A program made the position numbers and the translations under genes. 64,000 nucleotides of DNA from JAGOGN01 sp036652735 (GTDB lineage: Bacteria > Bacillota > Clostridia > Lachnospirales > Lachnospiraceae). Below the pieces are notes generated by a model. That model worked only from the letters and a program-made list of their open reading frames with translations, searched no databases and was not told where the DNA came from. Positions 16,983 through 26,811 of this stretch are shown here, one piece after another (position 1 is the stretch's first letter; each line of letters starts with the position of its first letter). Location: positions 1-64,000 of the forward strand of contig JAVVVI010000005.1 in the NCBI GenBank assembly GCA_036652735.1. The letters are read 5' to 3'.

Positions 16983-17771
16983 CTACTTTTTAAACAAATT
17001 CACCAATTTTGTCCAAACCCCGTTCTTAACATTAAAGTCCATTAAAGGAATATCTTCTCCGATAATCCGTTTACATATATTGGCATACGCTTGTCCTGCC
17101 ATGCTTTCATTTCCAACTAAAGGTTCTCCTTGATTGGTTGAAATAACGACCTGTTCATCATCCGGTACTGCGCCAAGTAAATCAATGGATAAGATATCCA
17201 CTACATCATCAATGGACATCATATCTCCCCGCTTAACCATGTCCATACGCAGGCGGTTCACAACAAGCTGAATCTGTCCAATTTCATTTGCCTCAAGTAA
17301 ACCAATAATACGGTCCGCATCCCGGATTGCAGATACTTCCGGAGTGGTTATAATAATTGCACGATCTGCACCGGCAATTGCATTTTTAAATCCCTGTTCA
17401 ATTCCGGCCGGACAATCCAGAATTATGTAATCATATTCCTCTTTTAACTCTGCTGTTAATTTCTGCATTTGCTCAGGTGTAACGGCTGTCTTATCTCTTG
17501 TCTGAGCCGATGGCAGCAAGTACAAATCCGGATATTTTTTATCCTTAATCAATGCCTGCTTAATTCTGCAATTTCCTTCTACAACGTCTACCAAATTATA
17601 TACAATTCGATTTTCAAGTCCCATTACTACATCTAAATTACGCAGTCCAATATCGGTATCAATTAACACAACTTTTTTATTTAATTGTGCCAGTCCGGTT
17701 CCAATATTTGCCGACGTTGTGGTTTTACCAACGCCACCTTTCCCGGATGTTATTACAATTACTTCACTCAT
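16983..17771 (-). CDS. minD: MinD, division-site ATPase
   Basis: ATPase of the ParA/MinD family that recruits MinC to the membrane. The 262-residue protein has the deviant Walker A K-G-G-V-G-K-T at 11-17, Walker B (I-I-L-D-C-P-A-G), and the C-terminal amphipathic membrane-targeting helix ending W-T-K-L-V-N-L-F-K-K. It lies between minC and minE with short gaps and a GGAGG site. Confidence 0.97.
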   Translation of the reverse strand: MSEVIVITSGKGGVGKTTTSANIGTGLAQLNKKVVLIDTDIGLRNLDVVMGLENRIVYNLVDVVEGNCRIKQALIKDKKYPDLYLLPSAQTRDKTAVTPEQMQKLTAELKEEYDYIILDCPAGIEQGFKNAIAGADRAIIITTPEVSAIRDADRIIGLLEANEIGQIQLVVNRLRMDMVKRGDMMSIDDVVDILSIDLLGAVPDDEQVVISTNQGEPLVGNESMAGQAYANICKRIIGEDIPLMDFNVKNGVWTKLVNLFKK

Positions 17772-17792
17772 ATACTCTTTCCTCCAAATTAA

Positions 17793-18467
17793 TCAAATTG
17801 ATTTCATAAATCCTTTTGTGATGGGATTAATACAAATACATCCATCTATTAGCATTGCAATTTCTGGATCCGGTGCTTTTTTACGGTCTCTTACGGACCA
17901 TACTGCTCCATCTGCACTTCTTCCAATAATATCTGCTATTTTTATCTGCATTGGATCCATTTCCAACGCAGCAACAAAAGCTGTTTCATTTCCTGCTGCA
18001 CCCGCATATGCATTTCCCTTTAGTGTTCCAAGAATTACAATATTTCCTTTTGCAATTACTTTTGCACCCGGATTTACATCTCCCAGAATTACGATACTTG
18101 TTTCTGACTCTAAAACCTGTCCGCTCCTTAAGGTTCCTTTATAAAACTGACCGGTCCTTGTTGATTCTTCCAAATCAAATGTTTCTAACTTCTGATGCAT
18201 TCGTTCTTCTAAATCTTGGTTCTTATCCATTATACAGGCAATTTTAATATTGGTTCGTTCTGTAATTGCCAGTATAATTTCACGTTCTTCCTCTGTAGAC
18301 AATTCTCTTCCTTCAAAGGCAATTGCAATTTTTGCATTTTTAAAAAACTTTTCGGATTCCTTAAATTTTTCTATAATATCTTCAATCAAGGTTTCAAGAG
18401 GTACCTCTTTGTCCAGAAGAAGGTTGATTCCATATTTATTACTTTTTAAGATAACTGATTGTGACAT
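17793..18467 (-). CDS. minC: MinC, FtsZ-assembly inhibitor
   Basis: The 224-residue protein has an N-terminal FtsZ-inhibiting domain (about 1-100) and a C-terminal right-handed beta-helix domain (about 108-215) with repeated G-D-V-N-P-G and I-V-I-L-G elements that binds MinD. It prevents Z-ring formation away from midcell. It follows the PBP2 gene by 17 bases and precedes minD by 21 bases. Confidence 0.94.
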   Translation of the reverse strand: MSQSVILKSNKYGINLLLDKEVPLETLIEDIIEKFKESEKFFKNAKIAIAFEGRELSTEEEREIILAITERTNIKIACIMDKNQDLEERMHQKLETFDLEESTRTGQFYKGTLRSGQVLESETSIVILGDVNPGAKVIAKGNIVILGTLKGNAYAGAAGNETAFVAALEMDPMQIKIADIIGRSADGAVWSVRDRKKAPDPEIAMLIDGCICINPITKGFMKSI

Positions 18468-18484
18468 TTTTTCCCTCCATCTGA

Positions 18485-21328
18485 TTAGTCATGTATTGTT
18501 GTTCCTGAAATATCCTTTGCCTGACCATTCAACAGTTGAGATTTGCTCTTTGGATCAAAGCAGTATTTCATAACAGAAGCAGTTAGTTCGGCTGCATTGG
18601 CTGAAGTATAACCAAATGCAATTCTGGTTGCTACACATATTTTAGGATTATCATAGGGTGCAAATCCAATAAACAGTGCATGATTCGGTCTTAATGTAGT
18701 CTCTTGAGCAGTACCTGTTTTTCCAGCAGCCTGAATCTTAAGAGATTTAAAACTGTCTAATTTTTCTACTACACCTTTCATACCAATATGAATTTCATTC
18801 CATGCGGAATCCTGAATTGCATCTATTTCATTCTGCACCTTCGGACCATATTCCTTTATTACTTTTCCCTGAGGATTGGTAACTTTTTCCAGTAATGTCA
18901 TATCATATACAGTTCCCTTGTTTGCAATTGCCGTTAGGTAACGTGCAAGCTGAACCGTGGTATAGTTGTGATTACTCTGCCCAATTGCAGCCATAACCGG
19001 GAATTCTGTGGCAACCTCCGGACTACTTTCTGGAATCTCGATTCCTGTTTTTTCATCTAAGCCAAACATTTTTGCATATTTTGTAAGCAGCTTAATTCCC
19101 TGTTCATCATTATAAGTGCCACCATACAGGCTGAGGCGATATCCGGCTTCATAGAAGAAATAGTTACAGGAGTGCTGAATTGCTTCGGATACCGTAATAC
19201 TACCATGTGAAGAAGGATATATCCAGCATTTTGGTTTATTGGACACTTTGTCAAATTGTCTTTTATCCAATATGGTTTCTTTTTCTGTGATAACACCTTC
19301 TGTTAACGCTGCTGAAGCGGTTACCGGTTTAAAGGTTGAACCCGGTGCTGTTTCCTGCTGGGTAGCATAATTATACAGCGGCAGGGATAAGTCATGGGTC
19401 AGTGCGGAAAAATAATCGGAATCTACTCCATTGGCAAGTTTATTATTATCATAACCCGGATAAGTAACACAGGCTAACAAATCTCCGCTTCTGGGATCGG
19501 TAATGACACAGGAACCGGAACAAGGATCTAATGCCAGCTGTGCCGGAGTAATTTCTAATTTTTTGATTTTCTTTTTTAAGAAATCATAAGAACTTAAAAT
19601 TCCGGTCTCCAATGCATTTATATCATCTTTATTATAGGCAAGGACATCCTGTTCAAATAAAATGAGGCAAAGGGAGGTTCCACTGATCTCATTCTTCCGG
19701 ATCATATATTTATATAATTTTTTATGAAAACCGGTATCTTTTTTTAATTCGCTAAGAATCATTTTGGTGAATGCCTTGTATACTTCTGTTGAGTCGGAAT
19801 ATTCACTTTTCTCTTTCTCAAACAAAGAAATGTCAATCCAATTTTTGGCAATTGCATGTTTTAGGAGTTTTTGAATACTGCATTCTCCTTCTTTCCAAGA
19901 CAGATAGACTGCATCCGTCTTATCTACATTAGATTCCCGCAGATATCCTTTTTCAAACAGCATGGACACCATATAAGTTAAATATACCTGACTTTCTTGC
20001 GATAAATCCTTATAGTCACTAGCGTGTTTCTCATTTAATTCCTTCTTTATATTGGATAACGCAGAGTTCCTTGCAGTTTTGAACTTTGCATAGATCTTTT
20101 TTTCATTTTTGGTTGCACCTTTTTCCGCAAAGGATTCAATGTCTATCACATTGTTATTAATTAATGCAAAATATACATCATCAATTGGCACCAGAATGTC
20201 GGAAGCCGAACCTCCTGGCGAAGGACGATATTCCTTTATATTGGTAATCTTTGAATAAAGAATACCTGCAATCTCCTGTTCCAGCAAATCGTATACTGTT
20301 TTTTGCAATTCTTTGTCAATGGAAAGGTATAAATCATTGCCTGTGGTAGCCTCTTTGCGCTCCATTACTTCTACTACTTTGCCAAGATTATCTACATAAA
20401 ACTTTTCACGGCCTTTTTTACCCTGGAGCTGTTGTTCCATAACCTGTTCTACACCTGATTTACCAATTGTATCGGTAAGGGAATAGGACGTATCCTTTGC
20501 ATGAAGCTCATCATATTCTGTTTGAGAAATCTTACCTGTATATCCAATAATATGTGCGAAATACTTGCTGTCAACATATTTTCGAATGGTATCCTCTGAA
20601 ATGGTAACCCCTTGCATTTTCTCTGAATTCTCTTTAATGGCTGCAACTGTTTTTTCACTCACATCGGTTGCAATGGTTGTGGATAAATACTTGCGATAAT
20701 AATTTTGAGACAGGGCATAGCGAACCACCAGAATCTGATACCCTATTTTTTCTTCATATTCAGAGGAAATTTTGAATTTATTATTTTTCAGAAAATCAAT
20801 CACTTGTTTGGGACTGGCAGTTGCCTGATTATACCCAAGTTCTTCATCAAATTCCAGCTCATCAATTGTGGTTTTTCCATATACATCTGCAAGAAAACGG
20901 GACAATGAGGTTCCTTCCAGTTTAAAGGCATAGATTCCATTCTCATAGCTGATGTCAAAATTATTATCTACCGAATCTCCCTTTTTTTCAATAATCGTTA
21001 TGGCATTGGCAATGATTTTGTTCAGTTCCTGATTCCTATTATCGGAACTATCATAGGTTCCATTATCTTCGATTGTAACCGAATACGCTAATTCATTATA
21101 TGCTAACAACTCTCCGTTGCGATCAAAAATATTGCCTCTGGTTGCCGGGAGATCTCTTTCTTTTTTAATTTTCAATGTGTAATTCGTAAGGTATTCCTTG
21201 CCATTCACTATTTGAAGTACAAACAGGCGCTGAATCAATAGCGCAAACAGCAAACCAATTATAACAGTGAATACTAATAGTCTGGACTTTGCCAGACTAT
21301 GAAAAAAGTTCTTTATTTTTTCCGCCAA
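18485..21328 (-). CDS. mrdA: Penicillin-binding protein 2 (elongasome transpeptidase) with a large insertion
   Basis: Class B PBP that cross-links lateral-wall peptidoglycan with RodA. It has one membrane segment (about 16-38) and a pedestal domain with P-A-T-R-G-N-I-F-D-R (61-70). The transpeptidase motifs are Ser664-T-F-Lys667, Ser720-C-Asn722 and Lys870-T-G872. At 947 residues it is about 250 longer than typical PBP2; the excess lies at about 352-600, between the pedestal and the active site, and is Lys/Glu-rich and helical in character. The only plausible start is TTG at 21328, eleven bases after AAGGAG, inside the mreD gene. It lies in an mreBCD-mrdA-minCDE-rodA operon. Confidence 0.94.
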   Translation of the reverse strand: MAEKIKNFFHSLAKSRLLVFTVIIGLLFALLIQRLFVLQIVNGKEYLTNYTLKIKKERDLPATRGNIFDRNGELLAYNELAYSVTIEDNGTYDSSDNRNQELNKIIANAITIIEKKGDSVDNNFDISYENGIYAFKLEGTSLSRFLADVYGKTTIDELEFDEELGYNQATASPKQVIDFLKNNKFKISSEYEEKIGYQILVVRYALSQNYYRKYLSTTIATDVSEKTVAAIKENSEKMQGVTISEDTIRKYVDSKYFAHIIGYTGKISQTEYDELHAKDTSYSLTDTIGKSGVEQVMEQQLQGKKGREKFYVDNLGKVVEVMERKEATTGNDLYLSIDKELQKTVYDLLEQEIAGILYSKITNIKEYRPSPGGSASDILVPIDDVYFALINNNVIDIESFAEKGATKNEKKIYAKFKTARNSALSNIKKELNEKHASDYKDLSQESQVYLTYMVSMLFEKGYLRESNVDKTDAVYLSWKEGECSIQKLLKHAIAKNWIDISLFEKEKSEYSDSTEVYKAFTKMILSELKKDTGFHKKLYKYMIRKNEISGTSLCLILFEQDVLAYNKDDINALETGILSSYDFLKKKIKKLEITPAQLALDPCSGSCVITDPRSGDLLACVTYPGYDNNKLANGVDSDYFSALTHDLSLPLYNYATQQETAPGSTFKPVTASAALTEGVITEKETILDKRQFDKVSNKPKCWIYPSSHGSITVSEAIQHSCNYFFYEAGYRLSLYGGTYNDEQGIKLLTKYAKMFGLDEKTGIEIPESSPEVATEFPVMAAIGQSNHNYTTVQLARYLTAIANKGTVYDMTLLEKVTNPQGKVIKEYGPKVQNEIDAIQDSAWNEIHIGMKGVVEKLDSFKSLKIQAAGKTGTAQETTLRPNHALFIGFAPYDNPKICVATRIAFGYTSANAAELTASVMKYCFDPKSKSQLLNGQAKDISGTTIHD

Positions 21329-21836
21329 ATTTCACAGCACTCCTTTTTTCAATTGCTTCCAGCTTCTGATTAATCCTTAAAATAATAAAATATAATACAA
21401 TGGAAACCAAGATTGTATATACAACCTCAGGCATCATAATATTTAACAAATAGTATCCAAAATGAAACCTGCTTCTAAAGAAAAACAATAGAATATAGAT
21501 TACAATATTTACTAACAAATCACTGCCTGAAATTAAAAGTATTGGTAATTTAATATCTTCCGGAAAAAACAATTTGCGAAAAAATCCATTCAGATATCCA
21601 ATGTACATATAAATCATGGCATATAAACCCAAGGCACTTCCAAAAAAGATGTCCATCAAAAGACCACTAAAAAATCCTACCAGCATACCTTCTTTTTTCC
21701 CTCTCATAAATCCAATGGCTGAAGTAACCACAATCATTAAATTAGGGGAAACAGAGGCAAAGGCTATGGACTTAAATACAGTGGTTTGTAATAAAAAACA
21801 TAGAATTATAAGGACAAAAACTGTAATTTTCCTTTT
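21297..21836 (-). CDS. mreD: MreD, rod-shape membrane protein
   Basis: Integral membrane component of the elongasome, 179 residues with about five membrane segments and the small-residue-rich motif G-F-M-R-G-K-K-E-G. The start is the ATG at 21836 with AAGG eight bases upstream; an in-frame TTG seven codons earlier overlaps the mreC stop and is less likely. Its 3' end overlaps the PBP2 gene by 32 bases. Confidence 0.9.
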   Translation of the reverse strand, partial: KRKITVFVLIILCFLLQTTVFKSIAFASVSPNLMIVVTSAIGFMRGKKEGMLVGFFSGLLMDIFFGSALGLYAMIYMYIGYLNGFFRKLFFPEDIKLPILLISGSDLLVNIVIYILLFFFRSRFHFGYYLLNIMMPEVVYTILVSIVLYFIILRINQKLEAIEKRSAVKFGGKNKELFS

Positions 21837-21849
21837 CATGACTACAACC

Positions 21850-22716
21850 TTATTCAATCTCTTTCTTCTCTAAAATCACTAATACTTCTTCTAAATGTTC
21901 AAAATCCACTACCGGTGTAATGGTTCCTGATTTCGTTAAATTATTTGAATCTTTTGAAATAGAAGTAATATAACCTACTAAAATTCCCTGGAGGTATTTA
22001 TCACTAATATGCGAGGTTACCACCTGGTCTCCCACCGCTGCCATGTCTTTGTTGTCTTTTAACATGGAAAAACGAATGACCTGATCTTCATTCATGCTCT
22101 TCAAATCCCCACTGACAATACAGCTGTCTGAGGTTGATAAAATCATTCCACCAAAATCACTGGTGTCATCAATGATTGCCCTTACCGTTGCGCTGTGTTT
22201 TCCAACATCCGTTACAATCCCCACAAGTCCGCTTCCGGCAATTACATTCATATCTACTTCAATTCCATCTTTGCTTCCCTTGTCAATTAAAAAGGAATCA
22301 AACCAATTTCCCATGTCTTTTCCAATCACACGGGCAGCCACTTTATCATAACTTGGATATTTCTGATCTAATTTATATAATTCCCGTAGATTGTCCAGCT
22401 CATATTGTTCAAGCTTTAACGTACTATTTTCAGTCGTTAACTGATCCACCTGTGATTTCAAGGTCAAATTTTCCTTTTGTACCTTCTGCAATGTCTTTAA
22501 GTCATCCATTTTATCTGTAAGAAACAGACCAATCTCATTAATTCCCTTTTGCATGGGTACAAAGACATATTCGGCTGCAATCTTTAACGGTCCGCCTTTT
22601 AAATTCAAATTCAAACTTAAAAAGGCGGCAATCAGGCAAACCAATGTAAGCCCAAACAAAATATATTTCGATGGAATCCCTGTTTTTGATTTATTTCTTC
22701 TATATCTACGTGTCAT
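21850..22716 (-). CDS. mreC: MreC, rod-shape scaffold protein
   Basis: Bitopic membrane protein that links MreB to PBP2. The 288-residue protein has a basic N-terminus, one membrane segment (about 18-37), a coiled coil (about 70-108) and a beta-rich extracytoplasmic domain containing the conserved G-K-D-M-G-N-W-F-D and G-L-V-G-I-V motifs. It follows mreB by 14 bases. Confidence 0.95.
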   Translation of the reverse strand: MTRRYRRNKSKTGIPSKYILFGLTLVCLIAAFLSLNLNLKGGPLKIAAEYVFVPMQKGINEIGLFLTDKMDDLKTLQKVQKENLTLKSQVDQLTTENSTLKLEQYELDNLRELYKLDQKYPSYDKVAARVIGKDMGNWFDSFLIDKGSKDGIEVDMNVIAGSGLVGIVTDVGKHSATVRAIIDDTSDFGGMILSTSDSCIVSGDLKSMNEDQVIRFSMLKDNKDMAAVGDQVVTSHISDKYLQGILVGYITSISKDSNNLTKSGTITPVVDFEHLEEVLVILEKKEIE

Positions 22717-22730
22717 AAGAATCCCCTAGC

Positions 22731-23747
22731 CTAACTATATATCCTCTTTTTTAAACTATATGCCAAATTTGTAAATTCTTTATCCGATACAATTTTATTT
22801 AATCCCCGTACCACACATTCCGATGGCTCTTCACAAGTATTTACTTTAATATTCGTGGCTTCGGTAATCATTTCAGACAGATGATGAATCTGTGAAGATC
22901 CACCTGCCAGATAAATACCGGAATGGATAATATCTTTTGCAAGTTCCGGCGGTGTTTTTTCCAAGATCATCTTTATAGAGTTGCAAATGGAATTTAAATT
23001 ATCTCGAATTGCCTCATTAATGTCTCCGGATCCGATTTCCATCTCAATTGGAAGTCCACTAACCACATCACGGCCAACAATAATCTGTTTGCCATTATCT
23101 TCCCCGATTGCATCTCCCAAATCATTCTTTAATGTCATTGCTGTTTTTTGTCCAATCACAAGACTATATTTTTTCTTGATGTGACTGATTACTGCTTCAT
23201 CAATTCGATTTCCACCCATATGAAGCAAATCACTAAGTACCAATCCACCCAGGGATAACACAGAGATCTCTGTGGTGTCTGCACCTAAATCAACTACCAT
23301 AATTCCCATTGGCTCATTTACATTAAGGCCAAGTCCCACCGCTGCTGCAATGGGTTTTTCACAAAGAAGTACGGATTTTGGACGAATCTTACTTTTAAAG
23401 AACAAATCAAAAAATGATTTTTTCTCTACCTCCGTAATATCCGTAGGAACAGCAACAATAAATTCTGCATTCTTCACTCTGTTTTTTGCATGCTTTTCCA
23501 AAAATGTCTCTACCATTTTCTGCATATTATTATAATCTGCAATTACACCATTTACTACCGGAAATGTCACCTGAATGGACTCCGGTGTTTTTTCATACAT
23601 GGCATATGCCTCATTTCCAAAAGCATACATGACCCCTTTATTGCGCATTGCAATTGCATTCTTTTCTGTAACAACCTTGCCGCCGGATTTTGAGTATACT
23701 TTCATATTACATGTTCCCAAATCCACGCCATAAACATTATTAGACAT
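22731..23747 (-). CDS. mreB: MreB, actin-like rod-shape protein
   Basis: Bacterial actin that guides lateral-wall synthesis. The 338-residue protein carries the actin/Hsp70 ATPase signatures: phosphate 1 V-D-L-G-T-C-N (9-15), phosphate 2 V-D-L-G-A-D-T-T-E and the adenosine motif Y-L-A-G-G-S-S. Paralogues (Mbl, MreBH) share this layout, but position upstream of mreC and mreD supports MreB. It starts 13 bases after the radC stop codon. Confidence 0.95.
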   Translation of the reverse strand: MSNNVYGVDLGTCNMKVYSKSGGKVVTEKNAIAMRNKGVMYAFGNEAYAMYEKTPESIQVTFPVVNGVIADYNNMQKMVETFLEKHAKNRVKNAEFIVAVPTDITEVEKKSFFDLFFKSKIRPKSVLLCEKPIAAAVGLGLNVNEPMGIMVVDLGADTTEISVLSLGGLVLSDLLHMGGNRIDEAVISHIKKKYSLVIGQKTAMTLKNDLGDAIGEDNGKQIIVGRDVVSGLPIEMEIGSGDINEAIRDNLNSICNSIKMILEKTPPELAKDIIHSGIYLAGGSSQIHHLSEMITEATNIKVNTCEEPSECVVRGLNKIVSDKEFTNLAYSLKKRIYS

Positions 23748-23760
23748 GTTAATCTCCTTC

Positions 23761-24453
23761 CTATAGAAGTTTTTTTTCTTTAAAACTGACGTACTTATTA
23801 TCCCCGATTATAATATGGTCTAAAAGCATAATTCCCAAAAGATCTCCACATTGAAGAATTTGTTCGGTTACTGCCACGTCTTCTCTGCTTGGAGTGGGAT
23901 CTCCGCTTGGATGATTATGAACTAAAATAATCTGAACAGCTTTTTTCTCAAAGGCTTTCAAAAAGATCTCTCTTGGAGAAATTAAGGAAGCATTTACTGT
24001 TCCAATTGATATCATTGCATCACCTAAATAATTACATTTGGTGTCCATCATAACCATGAGCAGATGTTCTTTTTCTTTGTGCCGAAGACTCTCCATATAG
24101 TAATCAGCAATGGCCTGTGCACTGTTAAGCGTAACACGACTGCTTAAATCTGCCTGCCTTAATCTTGCTGAGAGTTCTGCCATGCATTTAAGCTGGATGG
24201 CTTTAATCTTACCTATCCCACTAATTTCCTGCATTTCTTCCATTGATAAGTGGTACAGATTTAATAAATTTTTACATCCCACGGATAAAAAATCTCTTGC
24301 AACACAAATTGCATCTTTCCCTCTGGTTCCACTACGAAATAGAACTGCAAGCAGCTCTGCATCAGTCAGATAATCCGCCCCATAAAGACGGCATTTTTCA
24401 TATGGATTCTCCGATAATGGAAAATCCTTAAGTGTAGTATGTTCCAAATCCAT
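23761..24453 (-). CDS. radC: RadC/UPF0758 JAMM-domain protein
   Basis: The 230-residue protein has an N-terminal helix-hairpin-helix (about 70-90) and a C-terminal JAMM metalloprotease-like domain with H-N-H-P-S-G-D-P-T-P-S-R-E-D (His179, His181, Asp192). The name is historical and the biochemical role is unresolved. The ATG at 24453 immediately follows AAAGGA, which is unusually tight; a TTG two codons on would be spaced normally, so the start is uncertain by two residues. It is the first gene of the cell-shape operon, as in many Firmicutes. Confidence 0.92.
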   Translation of the reverse strand: MDLEHTTLKDFPLSENPYEKCRLYGADYLTDAELLAVLFRSGTRGKDAICVARDFLSVGCKNLLNLYHLSMEEMQEISGIGKIKAIQLKCMAELSARLRQADLSSRVTLNSAQAIADYYMESLRHKEKEHLLMVMMDTKCNYLGDAMISIGTVNASLISPREIFLKAFEKKAVQIILVHNHPSGDPTPSREDVAVTEQILQCGDLLGIMLLDHIIIGDNKYVSFKEKKLL

Positions 24454-24511
24454 TCCTTTCTACTCTCACGCCCGAAACCTTTTTGAAACAACACTGAAAA
24501 CACTACCTTAT

Positions 24512-24540
24512 ATTCTAACATACCAATAAGATGATGTACA
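24512..24540 (-). promoter_or_regulatory. Candidate sigmaA promoter of the radC-mre-min-rodA operon
   Basis: On the minus strand TGTACA (24535-24540, four of six matches) and TAGAAT (24512-24517, five of six) are 17 bp apart, about 60 bases before radC. It is the only promoter-like match in the 112-bp gap after the PLP-enzyme gene. Confidence 0.5.
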
Positions 24541-24565
24541 CTTATTTAGATGAAAAAAAAGAATT

Positions 24566-25858
24566 CTAATTAAAATCCACAAGTCCTTCTTCCAGAACCT
24601 TCTGCAATGACATTAAAATACCTGCTTTTGCATGCTGAAAGGTAAGACCTCCCTGAAAGAATGCGGTATAAGGTTCCCTTAGTGGACCATCTGCACTTAG
24701 TTCAATGGAGGCTCCCTGAATAAAGGCCCCTGCAGCCATGATCACTTTGCTGTCATATCCTGGCATATCCCAAGGTTCCGGCACAACATAACTGTCTACC
24801 GGTGCCGCTGCCTGAATTCCTTTGCAAAAGGCAATCAAACCCTCCGGTTTATGAAAGGTAACTGCCTGAATAATATCGTGACGGCTTTCCACTGAATTGG
24901 GATGTACCTGAAATCCCAGCTTTTCATAAATCGTTGCTGCAAATATTGCTCCCTTAACTGCACCGGCAACAACGGTTGGTGCCAGAAAAAGTCCCTGATA
25001 AAAAGAGGTATTCACTCCAAGGGATGCGCCCACTTCTTTTCCAAGTCCCGGAGAGGTCAAACGATAGCCTGCATTTTCTATACATTTTTTTGTTCCAACA
25101 ATATAACCGCCAATGGGTGCAAGTCCTCCACCCGGATTTTTTATTAAGGAACCGACCATCATATCTGCCCCAACATCAAGGGGTTCCCTTGTCTCCACAA
25201 ATTCTCCATAACAATTATCCACCATACAGATCAGATCCGGTCGAATGGATTTCACAAAGGAAATTAATTCGCCAATACGTTCAACCGACAAGGTTGGCCT
25301 TGTGGCATAACCCTTGGAACGCTGGATTGTTACAAGCTTTGTACGTTCATTAATCGCCTGTCTGATTCCTTCAAAATCAAATCCACCATCGGGCTGTAAA
25401 TCCACCTGGCGATAGGTAACCCCATATTCTGCAAGTGATCCAATGGAAGGTCTGATTCCAATTACCTCTTCCAATGTATCATAGGGTTTTCCAACGGGAG
25501 ACAGCAATTCGTCCCCCGGACGTAAATTGGACATTAGCGCAAGTGCAAGCGCGTGTGTGCCACAGGTAATCTGTGGACGCACCAGGGCATCTTCTCCATG
25601 AAAGCAGTCGGCATAGACACGTTCTAAGGTATCTCTTCCTTCATCATCATAGCCATACCCGGTAGAGGGGTTAAAGCATTGCGCATTTACGCGATTCTTC
25701 TGAAACGCTCGCAGTACTTTTAGTTGATTTACTTCTGCAATTTCATCAATTTTCTGAAATCGTTCTTTTAAATCTTCTAAAATGGTCTCCCCAAATTCAT
25801 ATACCTTCGATGAGATTCCCATTTCTTCATATAATTCTTTCGGTGTAAGCTCTTTCAT
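24566..25858 (-). CDS. Methionine gamma-lyase-family PLP enzyme (aluminium-resistance family)
   Basis: The 430-residue protein belongs to the Met_gamma_lyase Pfam family, often called aluminium resistance protein. Visible features are the strictly conserved N-terminal region with R-V-N-A-Q-C-F-N-P-S-T-G-Y-G-Y, an Asp in V-D-N-C-Y-G-E-F (Asp214) that would contact the PLP ring nitrogen, and the probable PLP lysine Lys240 in S-L-I-K-N-P-G-G-G. The physiological substrate in this family is not firmly known. It overlaps miaA by 4 bases, an association common in Clostridia. Confidence 0.85.
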   Translation of the reverse strand: MKELTPKELYEEMGISSKVYEFGETILEDLKERFQKIDEIAEVNQLKVLRAFQKNRVNAQCFNPSTGYGYDDEGRDTLERVYADCFHGEDALVRPQITCGTHALALALMSNLRPGDELLSPVGKPYDTLEEVIGIRPSIGSLAEYGVTYRQVDLQPDGGFDFEGIRQAINERTKLVTIQRSKGYATRPTLSVERIGELISFVKSIRPDLICMVDNCYGEFVETREPLDVGADMMVGSLIKNPGGGLAPIGGYIVGTKKCIENAGYRLTSPGLGKEVGASLGVNTSFYQGLFLAPTVVAGAVKGAIFAATIYEKLGFQVHPNSVESRHDIIQAVTFHKPEGLIAFCKGIQAAAPVDSYVVPEPWDMPGYDSKVIMAAGAFIQGASIELSADGPLREPYTAFFQGGLTFQHAKAGILMSLQKVLEEGLVDFN

Positions 25859-26802
25859 TCTATTATTCCCCTTTTCTTTAATTGCAACATCAGTTCCTCT
25901 AACAGTTTGGTGTCATTGGATTCATAAGCAGATTTATCCAGCCAGATTACATCTTTTTCTCTTCGGAACCAGGTAATCTGCCTTTTGGCAAAATGTCTGG
26001 TATCCCTTTTGAGTTTGTACACCGCTTCATCCAAGGTACAGCTTCCTTCTAAATATTCAAACAGTTCTTTATACCCCAGTCCCTGCATGGACACCATGGA
26101 CGAGTGAAATCCCCGCTCTTTTAACGCTTTTACCTCCTGAATCAAACCGTCCTGAAGCATCTGATCGACTCTTTGGTCAATACGCTGGTACATTTTTTCT
26201 CTGTCATCATTCAGAACAAAGTATGCGCTGTTAAAAAAAGATTCTTTTTCCTTCTCCTGCTCATTATGCTCCGATATTTTCTTACCCGATTCATGATAGA
26301 ATTCCAGAGCCCGAATCACACGCTTTACATTGTTGGGATGTATTTCTTCCGCTGCTTTTGGATCCACTTTTTTTAATTCCTCATGAAGGAAATCCGCTCC
26401 TTTTTCCTTCGCTGTTTGTTCCAATGCTTCCCGGTATCCATCTTCTTTTTCTGATTTTGTAAAATCAATATTATAGAGAAGTGCCTGAATATAAAAGCCG
26501 GTTCCACCTACTACAATTGGGCACTTACGATCTGCGTAAATTTCTTCCAAGGCAGCTTTGGCTCGCGCTTGGAACTGCACCACATTAAAATCTTCTTCCG
26601 GATCTAAAATATCAATTAAATAATGTTTAATTCCCTGTTTTTCTTCTTCTTTTATTTTAGCAGAACCGATATCCATGCCGCGGTATACCTGCATGGAATC
26701 CGCTGACACAATGGCACCATTGATTCTTTTTGCAAGTTCAATGGATAAGCCGGTCTTTCCCACTGCAGTTGGTCCTGTTAGGATTATTAATGGCTGTTTC
26801 AT
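25855..26802 (-). CDS. miaA: tRNA dimethylallyltransferase MiaA
   Basis: Adds a dimethylallyl group to A37 of tRNAs reading codons that begin with U. The 315-residue protein has the P-loop G-P-T-A-V-G-K-T at 10-17, the S-A-D-S-M-Q-V-Y-R motif and the G-G-T-G-F-Y-I-Q-A-L motif. It starts about 10 bases after mutL and overlaps the PLP-enzyme gene at its end. Confidence 0.97.
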   Translation of the reverse strand: MKQPLIILTGPTAVGKTGLSIELAKRINGAIVSADSMQVYRGMDIGSAKIKEEEKQGIKHYLIDILDPEEDFNVVQFQARAKAALEEIYADRKCPIVVGGTGFYIQALLYNIDFTKSEKEDGYREALEQTAKEKGADFLHEELKKVDPKAAEEIHPNNVKRVIRALEFYHESGKKISEHNEQEKEKESFFNSAYFVLNDDREKMYQRIDQRVDQMLQDGLIQEVKALKERGFHSSMVSMQGLGYKELFEYLEGSCTLDEAVYKLKRDTRHFAKRQITWFRREKDVIWLDKSAYESNDTKLLEELMLQLKKRGIIE

Positions 26803-26811
26803 ACTTTTTAC

